A stretch of DNA of 64,000 nt from an uncultured Muribaculaceae bacterium (GCA_910579995.1 CAJTWH010000001.1:142884-206883); one strand, 5' to 3'; shown: positions 18,931 through 26,622, numbered from the stretch's first letter. The notes: a model not told the origin generated them from the letters alone. Program-made: numbers and translations.

Positions 18931-19652
18931 GGCAGAATAGTATAGGTGATACCGATTGTGTAAGGTTTGACGGACAGTCCGGCTACAGCAACGTCGTTTT
19001 TGAAAATGTTATAGTGCGGAATCTCGGCAAAGACTCCCAATCCTTTGAGGAAACCGAGTCCGCCGAAACGGAAGCAATAATGGCTTGTCAAGCCGGAGGC
19101 AATGATGTCTTTTGCCTCGGAGCCCATGTTGCCGCTGTATTTCACAGGTATGTTATAGCGGAGGCCGGCTTCGACTACAATTCGGGTGGCATGCTCGATA
19201 TTGCCGAAACTGAACAGTAGCCCACCGCCGACTTGGAGCCTGTGGATGTCCTGACGGAGCAGATTGTCGGATTCTCCGAGCTTGAATTGGTTGATACGAT
19301 AGTGTGCGGAGCCATAGACAGCCCAATTGAAAACACCGGGATTGAAGCTCTGGTAGCCAAGGCGTGTGCCGAAGTTGCAGTCCGCGAAAAGGTCTTTCAC
19401 CGTAATTCCGGCGCGGTTGTAGTCTTTGATATCGAGTTGTCCGGAAGCGGAATCCTTGCTGTAGAATGTATATTCAAAAGAGGTGTCGGCGAGGCGGTCT
19501 TTTGTAAGCTGATTTAATCCGGCGCTTACAAGATTGGACGCCACGAAAGTGTAGATATTGCCTGTGTTTATGTCTATGCGGTGGAAAAATACCTGACATT
19601 TCGCAGAAAGTGCGAATACTACCGCGAAGAGTGCGATTATTAATTTTTTCAT
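18915..19652 (-). CDS. Outer-membrane beta-barrel-like protein (B), exported
   Basis: A 245-residue protein with a signal peptide (cleavage after about residue 19) and alternating short hydrophobic strands ending in aromatic residues, with the C-terminal pattern GITYTILPWEDF; this suggests a small outer-membrane barrel. It resembles the protein encoded at 23422-24189 in layout: a VKDLF...RLGYQ segment, a YGSAHYRINQF strand and VGGGLLFSF align with KARDMF...QIGYQ, QGGYKYRQF and VGVGIRLTPF. The two are therefore probably diverged copies. It overlaps the next upstream gene by one base. No specific function is known. Confidence 0.7.
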   Translation of the reverse strand: MKKLIIALFAVVFALSAKCQVFFHRIDINTGNIYTFVASNLVSAGLNQLTKDRLADTSFEYTFYSKDSASGQLDIKDYNRAGITVKDLFADCNFGTRLGYQSFNPGVFNWAVYGSAHYRINQFKLGESDNLLRQDIHRLQVGGGLLFSFGNIEHATRIVVEAGLRYNIPVKYSGNMGSEAKDIIASGLTSHYCFRFGGLGFLKGLGVFAEIPHYNIFKNDVAVAGLSVKPYTIGITYTILPWEDF

Positions 19653-20458
19653 TATTTATATCCGTATAAGCTGTTGATATAGTCCATCTTGTCAAATTCA
19701 CCGGCCATCATGATGTCGGCGATTCTCCAACCGCCCACGTCTTCCGGTCGATTGGAGGCCTCTACAGTGAATATATAGCCGGGAATATCGAGAAAATGAT
19801 ACCTTAACTTTTCGACAGATTTGAACTTAAGTTTTCCTGTATATGACAGCCCAAAGAACATCGACAGTTGGTCGATATCCTTGCTTGCCGACCTGAGCCC
19901 CGGAGTAAGGCTCGCGTTGCTGTTGAACAAATCTTCGAACGACATGAAATTCAGCTCATGGTCAGCGGGGCTTATGGTGATATATCTATCTTCAAGTATA
20001 CCTGCCTCTGTTAGTCCGCTGACACCGACTATAGCCCATCTGATTTGTCCGTTGGCTTTCTTCTCTTGTTTGAGTAGAATTGACAGAGGCAGATTCTTCT
20101 TGTCGATGGCGAATGTGCAATTGACCTCTGCCCAAACATTATCGCTGAGCAGCGAAAGCCGTCCGCCCCAGTCTGACGACTTCTCGGCGAAAACCGTCAC
20201 ATATTCTTTTGCAGGGGTTTTGCCGGGTGCCTTGATGGCGGGGTCTATAAGCGACAGTATGTTTGTTATCCTTTTCAATGAGTCGTCGGGCACGTCGGGA
20301 TGAAATTCATCGCCGTTAAACCGGGCGATGAATTCATCAAGACTTTTTACATTGCGCGCGAACGCATGGTCAAGGCTGTTCTTTGAAACTGTCACTTGAG
20401 CTTCGGCCAAATTGAATGATAAAAACAAGAATGACAGTAAGATAAAGATTTGCTTCAT
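19652..20458 (-). CDS. Exported protein of unknown function
   Basis: A 268-residue protein starting MKQIFILLSFLFLSFNLAEAQ, a signal peptide. The mature part is soluble and contains no motif I recognise; Trp/Asp-rich stretches (SSDWGGRL, VGGWRIADIMM) are notable. The ATG at 20458 is preferred because it overlaps the upstream stop as ATGA and gives the signal peptide. Its first nine bases (ATGAAGCAA) belong to a 51-bp exact repeat shared with the start of the next upstream gene. Role unknown. Confidence 0.75.
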   Translation of the reverse strand: MKQIFILLSFLFLSFNLAEAQVTVSKNSLDHAFARNVKSLDEFIARFNGDEFHPDVPDDSLKRITNILSLIDPAIKAPGKTPAKEYVTVFAEKSSDWGGRLSLLSDNVWAEVNCTFAIDKKNLPLSILLKQEKKANGQIRWAIVGVSGLTEAGILEDRYITISPADHELNFMSFEDLFNSNASLTPGLRSASKDIDQLSMFFGLSYTGKLKFKSVEKLRYHFLDIPGYIFTVEASNRPEDVGGWRIADIMMAGEFDKMDYINSLYGYK

Positions 20459-20500
20459 ATCCGTTCGGTGGAGACTACTGTTATATCGCCGAGTTTGACA
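20450..20500. repeat. 51-bp exact direct repeat, copy 1 (other copy 21097-21147)
   Basis: The 51 bases at 20450-20500 recur exactly at 21097-21147, 647 bp away. Each copy covers the last codons of one of the paired 216-residue genes and the first codons (ATGAAGCAA) of the following gene. The flanks diverge at once on both sides. Confidence 0.85.
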
Positions 20501-21105
20501 ACAAAAGCCTTCATGTAAGAACTGTCTTCGGGGGTGATATAACATTTGAATTTTTTGCGTGTACGATCCCTGTAAGCTATGCGGCCGTCAATGTAACTGA
20601 CAGAATCGTGGTCGAGATAAGCTATGCACACATACTTGTCGCCTTCACGATATATGTTGTCAACACAGATAACATCGGCTGACTTTACAGAGATTTTGCT
20701 ATAGCGCATTTTAGACTTTCCCGTTTCAGGATTATACAGGAGTTTCAAATATGTTAGGAGCAATGAGCTTGTTGTAGAATTTCTATTGATATTTAATTCA
20801 TTTATTTTAATGCCTGTATTATATAGGGTTATTCCATCTAACTCAGTTTTGTAAGGTTGTCCTTTATACCAAAACAGGCTAAGTATCCTATTTTGCGCCT
20901 CGGTGCGCTCTCTATGGCTAAGCTCAGGATTGACCATACGCGAGAGTGAGTTTGAAAACTCCTCCACCATTGCCACAACCCGTTCGCGCATACGTTCTTT
21001 GTCATTTACAGTGAGGTCTAAGCTGTCTTGTGCATGGATGGGGAATGATATAGCAGTACTTAGCATGAGCAACAAGCTCACTATGGCGGTTTTGAGTTGC
21101 TTCAT
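20455..21105 (-). CDS. Exported protein, tandem copy 2 of a duplicated pair
   Basis: A 216-residue protein with a signal peptide (ending IHAQ). It is the same length as the protein of the next upstream gene and is clearly related throughout: EEFSNSLSRMVNPELS, SKMRYSKIS, GRIAYRDRT and an identical C-terminus VKLGDITVVSTERI. No known domain. The start overlaps the stop of copy 1 by 4 bp. It lies in the caspase-like operon, where the pair may be substrates or structural partners; this is inference. Confidence 0.78.
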   Translation of the reverse strand: MKQLKTAIVSLLLMLSTAISFPIHAQDSLDLTVNDKERMRERVVAMVEEFSNSLSRMVNPELSHRERTEAQNRILSLFWYKGQPYKTELDGITLYNTGIKINELNINRNSTTSSLLLTYLKLLYNPETGKSKMRYSKISVKSADVICVDNIYREGDKYVCIAYLDHDSVSYIDGRIAYRDRTRKKFKCYITPEDSSYMKAFVVKLGDITVVSTERI

Positions 21106-21147
21106 ATCCGTTCGGTGGAGACTACTGTTATATCGCCGAGTTTGACA
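21097..21147. repeat. 51-bp exact direct repeat, copy 2 (other copy 20450-20500)
   Basis: Second copy of the junction repeat described at 20450-20500. It marks the unit of the tandem duplication. Confidence 0.85.
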
Positions 21148-21752
21148 TCAAATGCAGTTCCACCGGGAATATTCATGGGTGTTATATAGCATTTGATTTT
21201 TTTGCAGGTGCGGTCTTTGTAGGCTATACGGTTGTCGATATATCCTACGAAATCCTGATAGAAATAAGCCATGCAGACATACCTGTCGCCTTCCTTGTAA
21301 ATGTTGTCTACGCGGATGGCATTGGCTGTCTGTATGGAGATTTTGCTATAGCGCATTTTGGACCTTCCGGTTGCCGGATCATACAGGCGCTTTACATATA
21401 CACGGAGCAAGGAACTTGTTGTAGAAGTCCGGTTGACACTCGATGTCATCATTTTGACACCGGTATTGTGTTTGGTTATTCCATCTTCCTCTGTCTCGTA
21501 TGGTTGTCCCTTTTCCATGAACAGACTGAGGAGTTTTGTCTGATTTTCGGTGCGTACGTTATTGCTTAGCTCAGGGTCGACCATACGCGAGAGCGAGGCT
21601 GTGAATTCCTCTACCTTTTGCACGACGCGTTGGCGAAGGAGCTCTTTCTGTGCTTCGGTGAGGTCTACACTGTCTTGCGCATGAATGTGGTACGATGTTG
21701 CTGTTGATATAACCAACAGCAGGAAGATTATAGCGGTTTTTAGATTTTTCAT
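21102..21752 (-). CDS. Exported protein, tandem copy 1 of a duplicated pair
   Basis: A 216-residue exported protein (signal peptide ending IHAQ) paralogous to the gene just downstream. Shared blocks include TASLSRMVDPELS, RSKMRYSKIS, DNRIAYKDRT and the identical last 14 residues. The middle part (residues about 85-125) differs most. It starts 11 bp after the caspase-like gene. I recognise no family. Duplication seems recent at the gene ends and older in the middle, suggesting gene conversion at the junction. Confidence 0.78.
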   Translation of the reverse strand: MKNLKTAIIFLLLVISTATSYHIHAQDSVDLTEAQKELLRQRVVQKVEEFTASLSRMVDPELSNNVRTENQTKLLSLFMEKGQPYETEEDGITKHNTGVKMMTSSVNRTSTTSSLLRVYVKRLYDPATGRSKMRYSKISIQTANAIRVDNIYKEGDRYVCMAYFYQDFVGYIDNRIAYKDRTCKKIKCYITPMNIPGGTAFDVKLGDITVVSTERI

Positions 21753-21763
21753 AGGTGAGGGTA

Positions 21764-22870
21764 TTATCTGAGTTCGTGTACTTTGAGCATATTGGTGTCG
21801 TCATTGAGCAGGGTGATACCCGACACGTATGGCGACAGGCAGATACGGCGCAGGAAGTCTTCGGCGTCTTCAAAGTCTACACCGGTAGTCATATCGGAGG
21901 CAATGGTGATAACTTTAGAACTGCTGTTGAAAAATTTGCGCATTATAGTCGGAATCATCGAGAGGCGCGAATCTTGATCGATAGACTTGTTGACGAGTTT
22001 GGAAAGTGCCTGATTGAGAGTCTCATTGTCGTTGTTGACCGGTGGACGTCGGGTAGTTCCGGAGCCGCCGCCGTTGCCATTTCCGTTGCTGAGTGACACT
22101 TTATAATAAGGAGTCTGCGTAACTCTGCCATTTTCTGTATTTGCATAGAGGTCGGCAGAAGCTACACGCAGAAGAGAGTTCCAGTCAGGTTGTATCTTGC
22201 CCTCGCCAAGCTGTTGCATTGCAGCCCAGAACTGATTGGTGAAAAGGCCACCGTATTGGTTACACCAAGAATATTGCCCGAGTTTACTTGATGTAGACAT
22301 CACACAACCTTTCGAGCTGAACAACTTTCTGAAAGCATTGGCGTTGAGTCCGTCAAGTCGGGTCGCACGTTCGTCATTGGCCCACATCGGCTTGATTGTC
22401 ACACCCTCTTGCTCTTTGTTGCAGCAGTTCGACATGATAATCCGCAAGCGGGGATTTTTTTGTGCAATCCATTTTTCGACTTGAGCCATTGGTATCCATT
22501 TGCTTTGGTCACCGGTATTCATGCAGTACTGAGGCCATGGATCCTCAGCATTGTTCGGGGCATGGGAGCCATGACCGCCGTAGAACGTGAACACAACGTC
22601 GTCTGGCCCCACTTCCATTGCATTAATTATCTGGCGTAGGTTTGCTCCTGTGCAGTTGGGCCCGTCTATGCGCGTGATTTCGAATAGATAGTCGTCTTCG
22701 AGCAGTCGTTCGAGAACACCGAGATTGCGGCTTACGTTTGCAAGCTCTACCGACATGCTTTCCCCAATGCTGCGGTCTGAGGTGTTGCAAAATACGATTG
22801 CATGGAAAGTCTGGGCATTGGCACATAGAAGCACTGTTTGCAATAGCGCGAATATGATAATCTTTTTCAT
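21764..22870 (-). CDS. Exported caspase-like peptidase (C14/metacaspase fold)
   Basis: A 368-residue protein with a signal peptide (residues 1-19, ending CANAQ). Residues about 20-265 fit the p20-like caspase domain: HAIVFCNTSD on strand 1, FTFYGGHGSHAP with the probable catalytic His100, and RLRIIMSNCC with the probable catalytic Cys149 or Cys150. The usual Asp before the Cys (DxC) is Ser-Asn here. A Gly/Asn linker (about 268-280) leads to a C-terminal alpha/beta part (280-368) of unknown fold. It acts in the periplasm or outside. Central to the eight-gene exported operon. Confidence 0.85.
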   Translation of the reverse strand: MKKIIIFALLQTVLLCANAQTFHAIVFCNTSDRSIGESMSVELANVSRNLGVLERLLEDDYLFEITRIDGPNCTGANLRQIINAMEVGPDDVVFTFYGGHGSHAPNNAEDPWPQYCMNTGDQSKWIPMAQVEKWIAQKNPRLRIIMSNCCNKEQEGVTIKPMWANDERATRLDGLNANAFRKLFSSKGCVMSTSSKLGQYSWCNQYGGLFTNQFWAAMQQLGEGKIQPDWNSLLRVASADLYANTENGRVTQTPYYKVSLSNGNGNGGGSGTTRRPPVNNDNETLNQALSKLVNKSIDQDSRLSMIPTIMRKFFNSSSKVITIASDMTTGVDFEDAEDFLRRICLSPYVSGITLLNDDTNMLKVHELR

Positions 22871-22876
22871 GAGATA

Positions 22877-23416
22877 TCAATGTGTTGACAGGTTAGAGCA
22901 GAAACGGTTTATTATCTCAGGATATGCGACATTGTAATAGAATAGGTCGCGGCCGTCGTAGCGTATGCCCCAGCTGAAATCGCCGGGAGAATACCATACG
23001 ATGGCGTTTTCATCCTTACCCTTGAAGTCGAAAGCATACATGGGGCGATGTGGTATCATCGGGATGGCGAGTGTGTCGATTGAGTAGTTTTTCCGGTCGG
23101 AAGTGAGGATAAAGCGCAGAGTTGATATCTGTTCTTTATTGAGCTTGCATATCAAGGTGTCAAGCACAAAGTCGGCTTCGGCAAGAGTGTTGTTGATATG
23201 TGCGCTGTCGCGGTATACGACATTGTAGAGCTCTACCTTTTTAGGTTTTGCCAAAAGAGCACTCAGTCGGTTGCCGATAATTGAGGTGACGGTTGAGTCG
23301 GGTGCGTTCCATGCCGAGGCCGGATTGGCTGCCCTTGAGTCGGCGCATGCGATTACTGCGCATAGCCCGAGCGACACGCTGAGCAGCAGGAGAGTGAAGA
23401 CTGATTTTACTTTCAT
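22877..23416 (-). CDS. Exported protein of unknown function
   Basis: A 179-residue protein with a hydrophobic N-terminus (residues 4-24, LGLCAVIACADS), either a signal peptide cleaved after CADS-like residues or a lipoprotein signal with a poor lipobox. The mature part has a short KKVELYNVVYRDS segment and a Tyr/Trp-rich end (WYSPGDFSWGIRYDGRDLFYYNV). No known family seen. It lies 5 bp after the barrel gene and 6 bp before the caspase-like gene. Confidence 0.75.
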   Translation of the reverse strand: MKVKSVFTLLLLSVSLGLCAVIACADSRAANPASAWNAPDSTVTSIIGNRLSALLAKPKKVELYNVVYRDSAHINNTLAEADFVLDTLICKLNKEQISTLRFILTSDRKNYSIDTLAIPMIPHRPMYAFDFKGKDENAIVWYSPGDFSWGIRYDGRDLFYYNVAYPEIINRFCSNLSTH

Positions 23417-23421
23417 GGTGA

Positions 23422-24189
23422 TTAGAATTCTTTCTGTATTTTAAGATGTACGGAATAGTTCTTGGCAGAGATGTGCTCAAAAGGCAACGTTTCTTGGGCG
23501 ATCGCGTAGTTGCGGTTGAAATAATTGTATTGCGGAAGTGTGAATGATACTGAGATATTCAATGCATTTTCTTCATAGTCGTTGACGAACCGCACACCAA
23601 GGCCAAATGTAGTGGCGAATCCTTTGCCGAACTGATCGGTGCTCTTGCCAAATGGCGTTTTTGCAGAGAATACAGCATTGTAGCTCGTGCCGAAATCGAC
23701 AAACGGACTCCAGCCTTTATCTTCAAGAAGTGCTTTGAAAGGGGTTAGACGTATTCCGACGCCTACATACCATGCGTTGATTTTGTAGCGGTTGCTTTCC
23801 ATCTCGAAGTCGGGAAGCGTCATGCCGAACTGACGGTATTTATAACCGCCTTGAACCCACGCACCGAATATCGAATATGCCGGCTGATAGCCTATCTGCA
23901 GACCTCCGCCGAAGTTGTTGAACATGTCGCGGGCCTTGAAACCGAAGTAGTTGCCGTTGCTGATGTCGATATCGGCGCCATTGTCGCTCTTGATGTTTAC
24001 CCAGTCATATCCGAGCGACGAACTGCCGCCGCCGAGGGCATAGTTGTTGATGAGATAGACAACGGCATTTGCCGGCGTAAACCATAGGTTGGAGCCGTAA
24101 GAAGTAAGCCCGAAAAAGAAGTCTTTGGCGCAAAGGCTGCCTGCTGACAGCAGTAGCAACAGGCCGGTTAGAAAGAATTTCAGCTTCAT
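23422..24189 (-). CDS. Outer-membrane beta-barrel-like protein (A), exported
   Basis: A 255-residue protein with a signal peptide (ending SLCAKD) and a pattern of amphipathic strands with aromatic ends (FGGGLQIGYQPAYSIFGAWVQGGYKY, FGLGVRFV), typical of small outer-membrane barrels; the C-terminus ends in Phe, as many outer-membrane barrels do. It is similar in layout to the 18915-19652 product. First gene of the eight-gene exported operon. A weak -7-like box (GAACTTTG on the minus strand, 24222-24229) lies 33 bp upstream. Function unknown. Confidence 0.75.
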   Translation of the reverse strand: MKLKFFLTGLLLLLSAGSLCAKDFFFGLTSYGSNLWFTPANAVVYLINNYALGGGSSSLGYDWVNIKSDNGADIDISNGNYFGFKARDMFNNFGGGLQIGYQPAYSIFGAWVQGGYKYRQFGMTLPDFEMESNRYKINAWYVGVGIRLTPFKALLEDKGWSPFVDFGTSYNAVFSAKTPFGKSTDQFGKGFATTFGLGVRFVNDYEENALNISVSFTLPQYNYFNRNYAIAQETLPFEHISAKNYSVHLKIQKEF

Positions 24190-24277
24190 AATCTGTCGAA
24201 GTTGACTTTAGCAACATCCGGCAAAGTTCCCGACCCGGAAAGAAATGTGATATAAAAACAAAAAAGCGCAGGAACTG

Positions 24278-24285
24278 TATCTTTG
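24278..24285 (+). promoter_or_regulatory. -7 box upstream of the structured RNA
   Basis: TATCTTTG matches the Bacteroidota -7 consensus exactly; no clear TTTG is seen 18-20 bp upstream. Transcription would begin near 24292. The box lies between the arms of a 7-bp inverted repeat (GCAGGAA/TTCCTGC, 24268-24297). Confidence 0.55.
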
Positions 24286-24331
24286 CTCATTCCTGCTTGT
24301 AGAGGCCTTCGCATTGCCCATCATCGTAGGA

Positions 24332-24493
24332 ATGAGACAACGCAGAAGCCCACGCTTATATGAATACTATTACCGTCGGCGTGTGCTGACGGTAATGGAG
24401 ATTCATAACCATGAACGTCTATTGTTGCCCTTGTCCCTTGACGATGATATGAAAGTTGCGAAGTTTCTACAAGCCAAGTGCAAGCGCCAATAA
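24332..24493 (+). CDS. Possible 53-residue basic peptide within the structured RNA
   Basis: An ATG at 24332 opens a 53-codon frame ending in TAA at 24493. The peptide is basic and Tyr-rich at the start (MRQRRSPRLYEYYYRRR) with a Leu-rich middle. It has no signal peptide and no family that I recognise. The frame overlaps all the main stems of the RNA candidate, including a part of the AGGAATGA arm at its start, so the frame may be a chance opening. Low confidence that it is translated. Confidence 0.25.
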   Translation: MRQRRSPRLYEYYYRRRVLTVMEIHNHERLLLPLSLDDDMKVAKFLQAKCKRQ

Positions 24494-24569
24494 CGCTTTT
24501 CCAAATGTCTGTAACCCACCCTCGTGCCTCGTGTAGAGGCTTCTGCGGTGTTTACGGTGGCAAAATTAC

Positions 24570-24595
24570 AAAAAATCCTGATATCAGGATTTTTT
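24570..24595. terminator. Perfect bidirectional terminator
   Basis: A 26-bp perfect palindrome: six A, TCCTGATATCAGGA, six T. It can end the plus-strand RNA and the minus-strand permease gene, whose stop is 32 bp away. Confidence 0.85.
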
Positions 24596-24626
24596 GGATG
24601 ATAATTTTGTGTTAATAAATGTGAAG

Positions 24627-25853
24627 TCAGTCGGCGGGTTCGAAGCCGATTTGCTCTATGAGCTTGCGGGCGGCGGCGGAGTCGTGGTCGCCGGTGACGG
24701 TGGCTGTGCCGGCGGAGAGGTCTACGGTGACTGTCTCTACGCCTTCGAGGCGGCCGAGGTTTTTCTCTACTGTCGCTTTGCAGTGGGGGCAGCTCATGCC
24801 CTTGATGTGATAGATTGTTGTCATATCGTTGTCGGTTTGGGGTTTACGTTTTATTATATTGGGAATAAATGCCCCTATAAGGAGTGCTACAAGAATAGCC
24901 GAGCATATTGTGGGGAAGAGGGGGAAGCTGTGGTGGCATGCGTCGGCAAGGCTTGCCGGGAGCATGAACCATGAGCGGGGCATGAGGTAGTCGATCATCA
25001 GGCCGAATGCTATAGCCCCGAGCACTATAGAGCCAAGGTAGGCGGCTGCGGCGCGGCGCCCCATGGTGCGGGATATGATGGCTATGGAGGCGAAGTTTGC
25101 CGCCGGGCCAGCCATGAGAAGGACGAATGCGGCGCCGGGCGAGAGGCCTTTGAGCATAAGCGAGAGGGCGATGGGTATCGACCCGGTGGCGCAGACATAC
25201 ATCGGCACTGCGATGGCTACCATTGCGAGCATGGCAAGAAGCGGACGGTCGCCAAGTGCGAGCAAGAAGTTCTCGGGCACGAAGAGGGTGATGAGCGCGG
25301 CTATGATGAGGCCTACGATAAGCCATTTGCCTATGCTTGCCACCATGGTGTGGAAGCCGTATACAAATGTATCTTTGAGCTTGGCTGCGAATGATTTCGG
25401 ACGCTCGTCGTCGATGGCGGCTGAGATGTCGCAGGCGCCGGACTGATTTTCATTGCGTGTGGCGCGCCCTACTACCAGACCTCCGGCGAGCGAGGTTGCC
25501 AAAGCAGCTACCGGGCGGATGACGGCGAAAGCCGGGCCGAGGAGCGAGTAGGTGGCGGCAATGCTGTCGACTCCGGTCTGCGGCGTGGCTATGAGAAATG
25601 AAGCGGAGGCTGCCTTTGAGGCTCCCCCGCGGCGTAGGGCTACACCTGTCGGGAGCACACCGCAAGAGCACAAGGGCAGAGGCACGCCGATAAGAGCGCC
25701 TTTGAATACTGATTTGAAGCCGCTGCCCGCGAGATGGCGGCTCATTGCCGAGGCCGGCACAAAGGCGTGGAGCAGCCCGGCTATGAGAAAGCCCAAGAGG
25801 ATGTAGGGTGACATCTCGTTGAGCATGTTGAGTAGTGTATATATGAATTGCAT
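24627..25853 (-). CDS. SO_0444-type heavy-metal efflux permease with C-terminal HMA domain
   Basis: A 408-residue inner-membrane permease of the DUF318/ArsP-like superfamily (SO_0444 group, linked to Cu/Zn efflux). About eight membrane helices; the motif VPLPLCSCGVLPTGVALRRGGASKAA carries the CSCG cysteines, and ATPQTGVDS follows. Residues about 343-408 form a heavy-metal-associated domain (GMSCPHCKATVEKNL) with the CxxC pair. It is divergent to nothing, but lies directly downstream of an HMA-AraC regulator on the same strand, with a palindromic site and promoter between them. Confidence 0.9.
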   Translation of the reverse strand: MQFIYTLLNMLNEMSPYILLGFLIAGLLHAFVPASAMSRHLAGSGFKSVFKGALIGVPLPLCSCGVLPTGVALRRGGASKAASASFLIATPQTGVDSIAATYSLLGPAFAVIRPVAALATSLAGGLVVGRATRNENQSGACDISAAIDDERPKSFAAKLKDTFVYGFHTMVASIGKWLIVGLIIAALITLFVPENFLLALGDRPLLAMLAMVAIAVPMYVCATGSIPIALSLMLKGLSPGAAFVLLMAGPAANFASIAIISRTMGRRAAAAYLGSIVLGAIAFGLMIDYLMPRSWFMLPASLADACHHSFPLFPTICSAILVALLIGAFIPNIIKRKPQTDNDMTTIYHIKGMSCPHCKATVEKNLGRLEGVETVTVDLSAGTATVTGDHDSAAARKLIEQIGFEPAD

Positions 25854-25872
25854 GGCTGTATTATTTTTGTTG

Positions 25873-25880
25873 CAAAGTTA
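25873..25880 (-). promoter_or_regulatory. -7 box for the metal permease
   Basis: Minus-strand TAACTTTG, 20 bp before the ATG at 25853. No TTTG is found at the -33 spacing; a perfect palindrome occupies that zone, consistent with an activator-dependent promoter. Confidence 0.65.
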
Positions 25881-25887
25881 CTACAGC

Positions 25888-25899
25888 CGGAGCGCTCCG
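25888..25899. promoter_or_regulatory. Candidate operator palindrome
   Basis: CGGAGCGCTCCG is a perfect 12-bp palindrome just upstream of the -7 box of the permease and downstream of the HMA-AraC regulator gene. It is placed where an activator would bind. Confidence 0.5.
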
Positions 25900-25939
25900 A
25901 TGTTACAACATTCGGGCGAATTGTTGCATATTTATGGGA

Positions 25940-26506
25940 TTATATCTTGTCCAAGCTCTGCCTGAGCGAGTTACCCGCTGCGGTGTACTGCGAGAGAGTC
26001 ATGCCGGTGACGTCTTTGAACTGGCGCGACAGGTGGGCGACACTCGAATACCCCACCTCGTCGGCAATCTCGGCAAGGGTGAGGCGTCGCTCGCCGATGA
26101 GTTCTTTCACATATTCGATTTTCTGGGCGATGTGGTATTTCTCTATCGTGCGTCCTTCGAGGCGCGAGAATATGCGGCTTGCGTGGTCGTAGCTCACGCC
26201 GAGCTTGTCGGAGAGACATGCCGATAGGTTTAGCCGGCAATCGTTGACATTGCGCACATGCTCTATCACGGCATGCTTGATTCGGTCAACCATGCCGGCG
26301 TCGCGGTCGGCAATGCGCACGAAGTCGTTGTCGGCGAGAATCTTATCGATAGCTGCCAATGTCTGCGTCTCATCCGTCGCCGGGGCGGTGTTGATTACCG
26401 CACGCCCCAGTTCGACATCCGCAACATCGAATCCGGCCGCCTCGAGAGCGTGTCTCAGGGTAGACACGCAGTGGCGGCATACCATATTTCCTACTATTAT
26501 CTCCAT
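25940..26506 (-). CDS. HMA domain-AraC family regulator fusion
   Basis: A 188-residue protein. Residues 1-65 resemble a heavy-metal-associated domain with the pair Cys10-x2-Cys13 (GNMVCRHCVSTL). Residues about 85-188 contain an AraC-type double helix-turn-helix (IAQKIEYVKELIGERRLTLAEIADEVGY, HLSRQFKDVTG). Such a layout can read a soft metal directly and control transcription. The gene sits 86 bp upstream of the permease gene, which also bears an HMA domain, so the permease is the likely target. Metal identity (copper, zinc, other) cannot be told. Confidence 0.85.
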   Translation of the reverse strand: MEIIVGNMVCRHCVSTLRHALEAAGFDVADVELGRAVINTAPATDETQTLAAIDKILADNDFVRIADRDAGMVDRIKHAVIEHVRNVNDCRLNLSACLSDKLGVSYDHASRIFSRLEGRTIEKYHIAQKIEYVKELIGERRLTLAEIADEVGYSSVAHLSRQFKDVTGMTLSQYTAAGNSLRQSLDKI

Positions 26507-26622
26507 GTGGCAAAGTTACGAATAAGAGAGCTTTGCGACAAATGGACGGCCGGCGTTAACATAATTTTTGCAAAAAATATTTTTGAAGATAATTACACCG
26601 GTTGTTTCAACAAATTTTTTTG

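Larger units (their letters stand above)
24292..24595 (+). ncRNA. Candidate structured non-coding RNA, about 300 nt
   Basis: The segment has several perfect pairings: TCATTCCT (24287-24294) with AGGAATGA (24328-24335); CGCAGAAGCC (24341-24350) with GGCTTCTGCG (24538-24547), extended by CACG/CGTG inside and ACA/TGT outside; and a long hairpin of TATGAAT (24359-24365) plus ATTACCGTC (24369-24377) with GACGGTAAT (24388-24396) plus ATTCATA (24401-24407). A -7 box precedes it and a perfect terminator follows. This layout suggests a stable RNA whose ends are brought together, similar in outline to 6S-like RNAs, but I cannot name the family. A 53-codon reading frame inside is the alternative. Confidence 0.55.
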
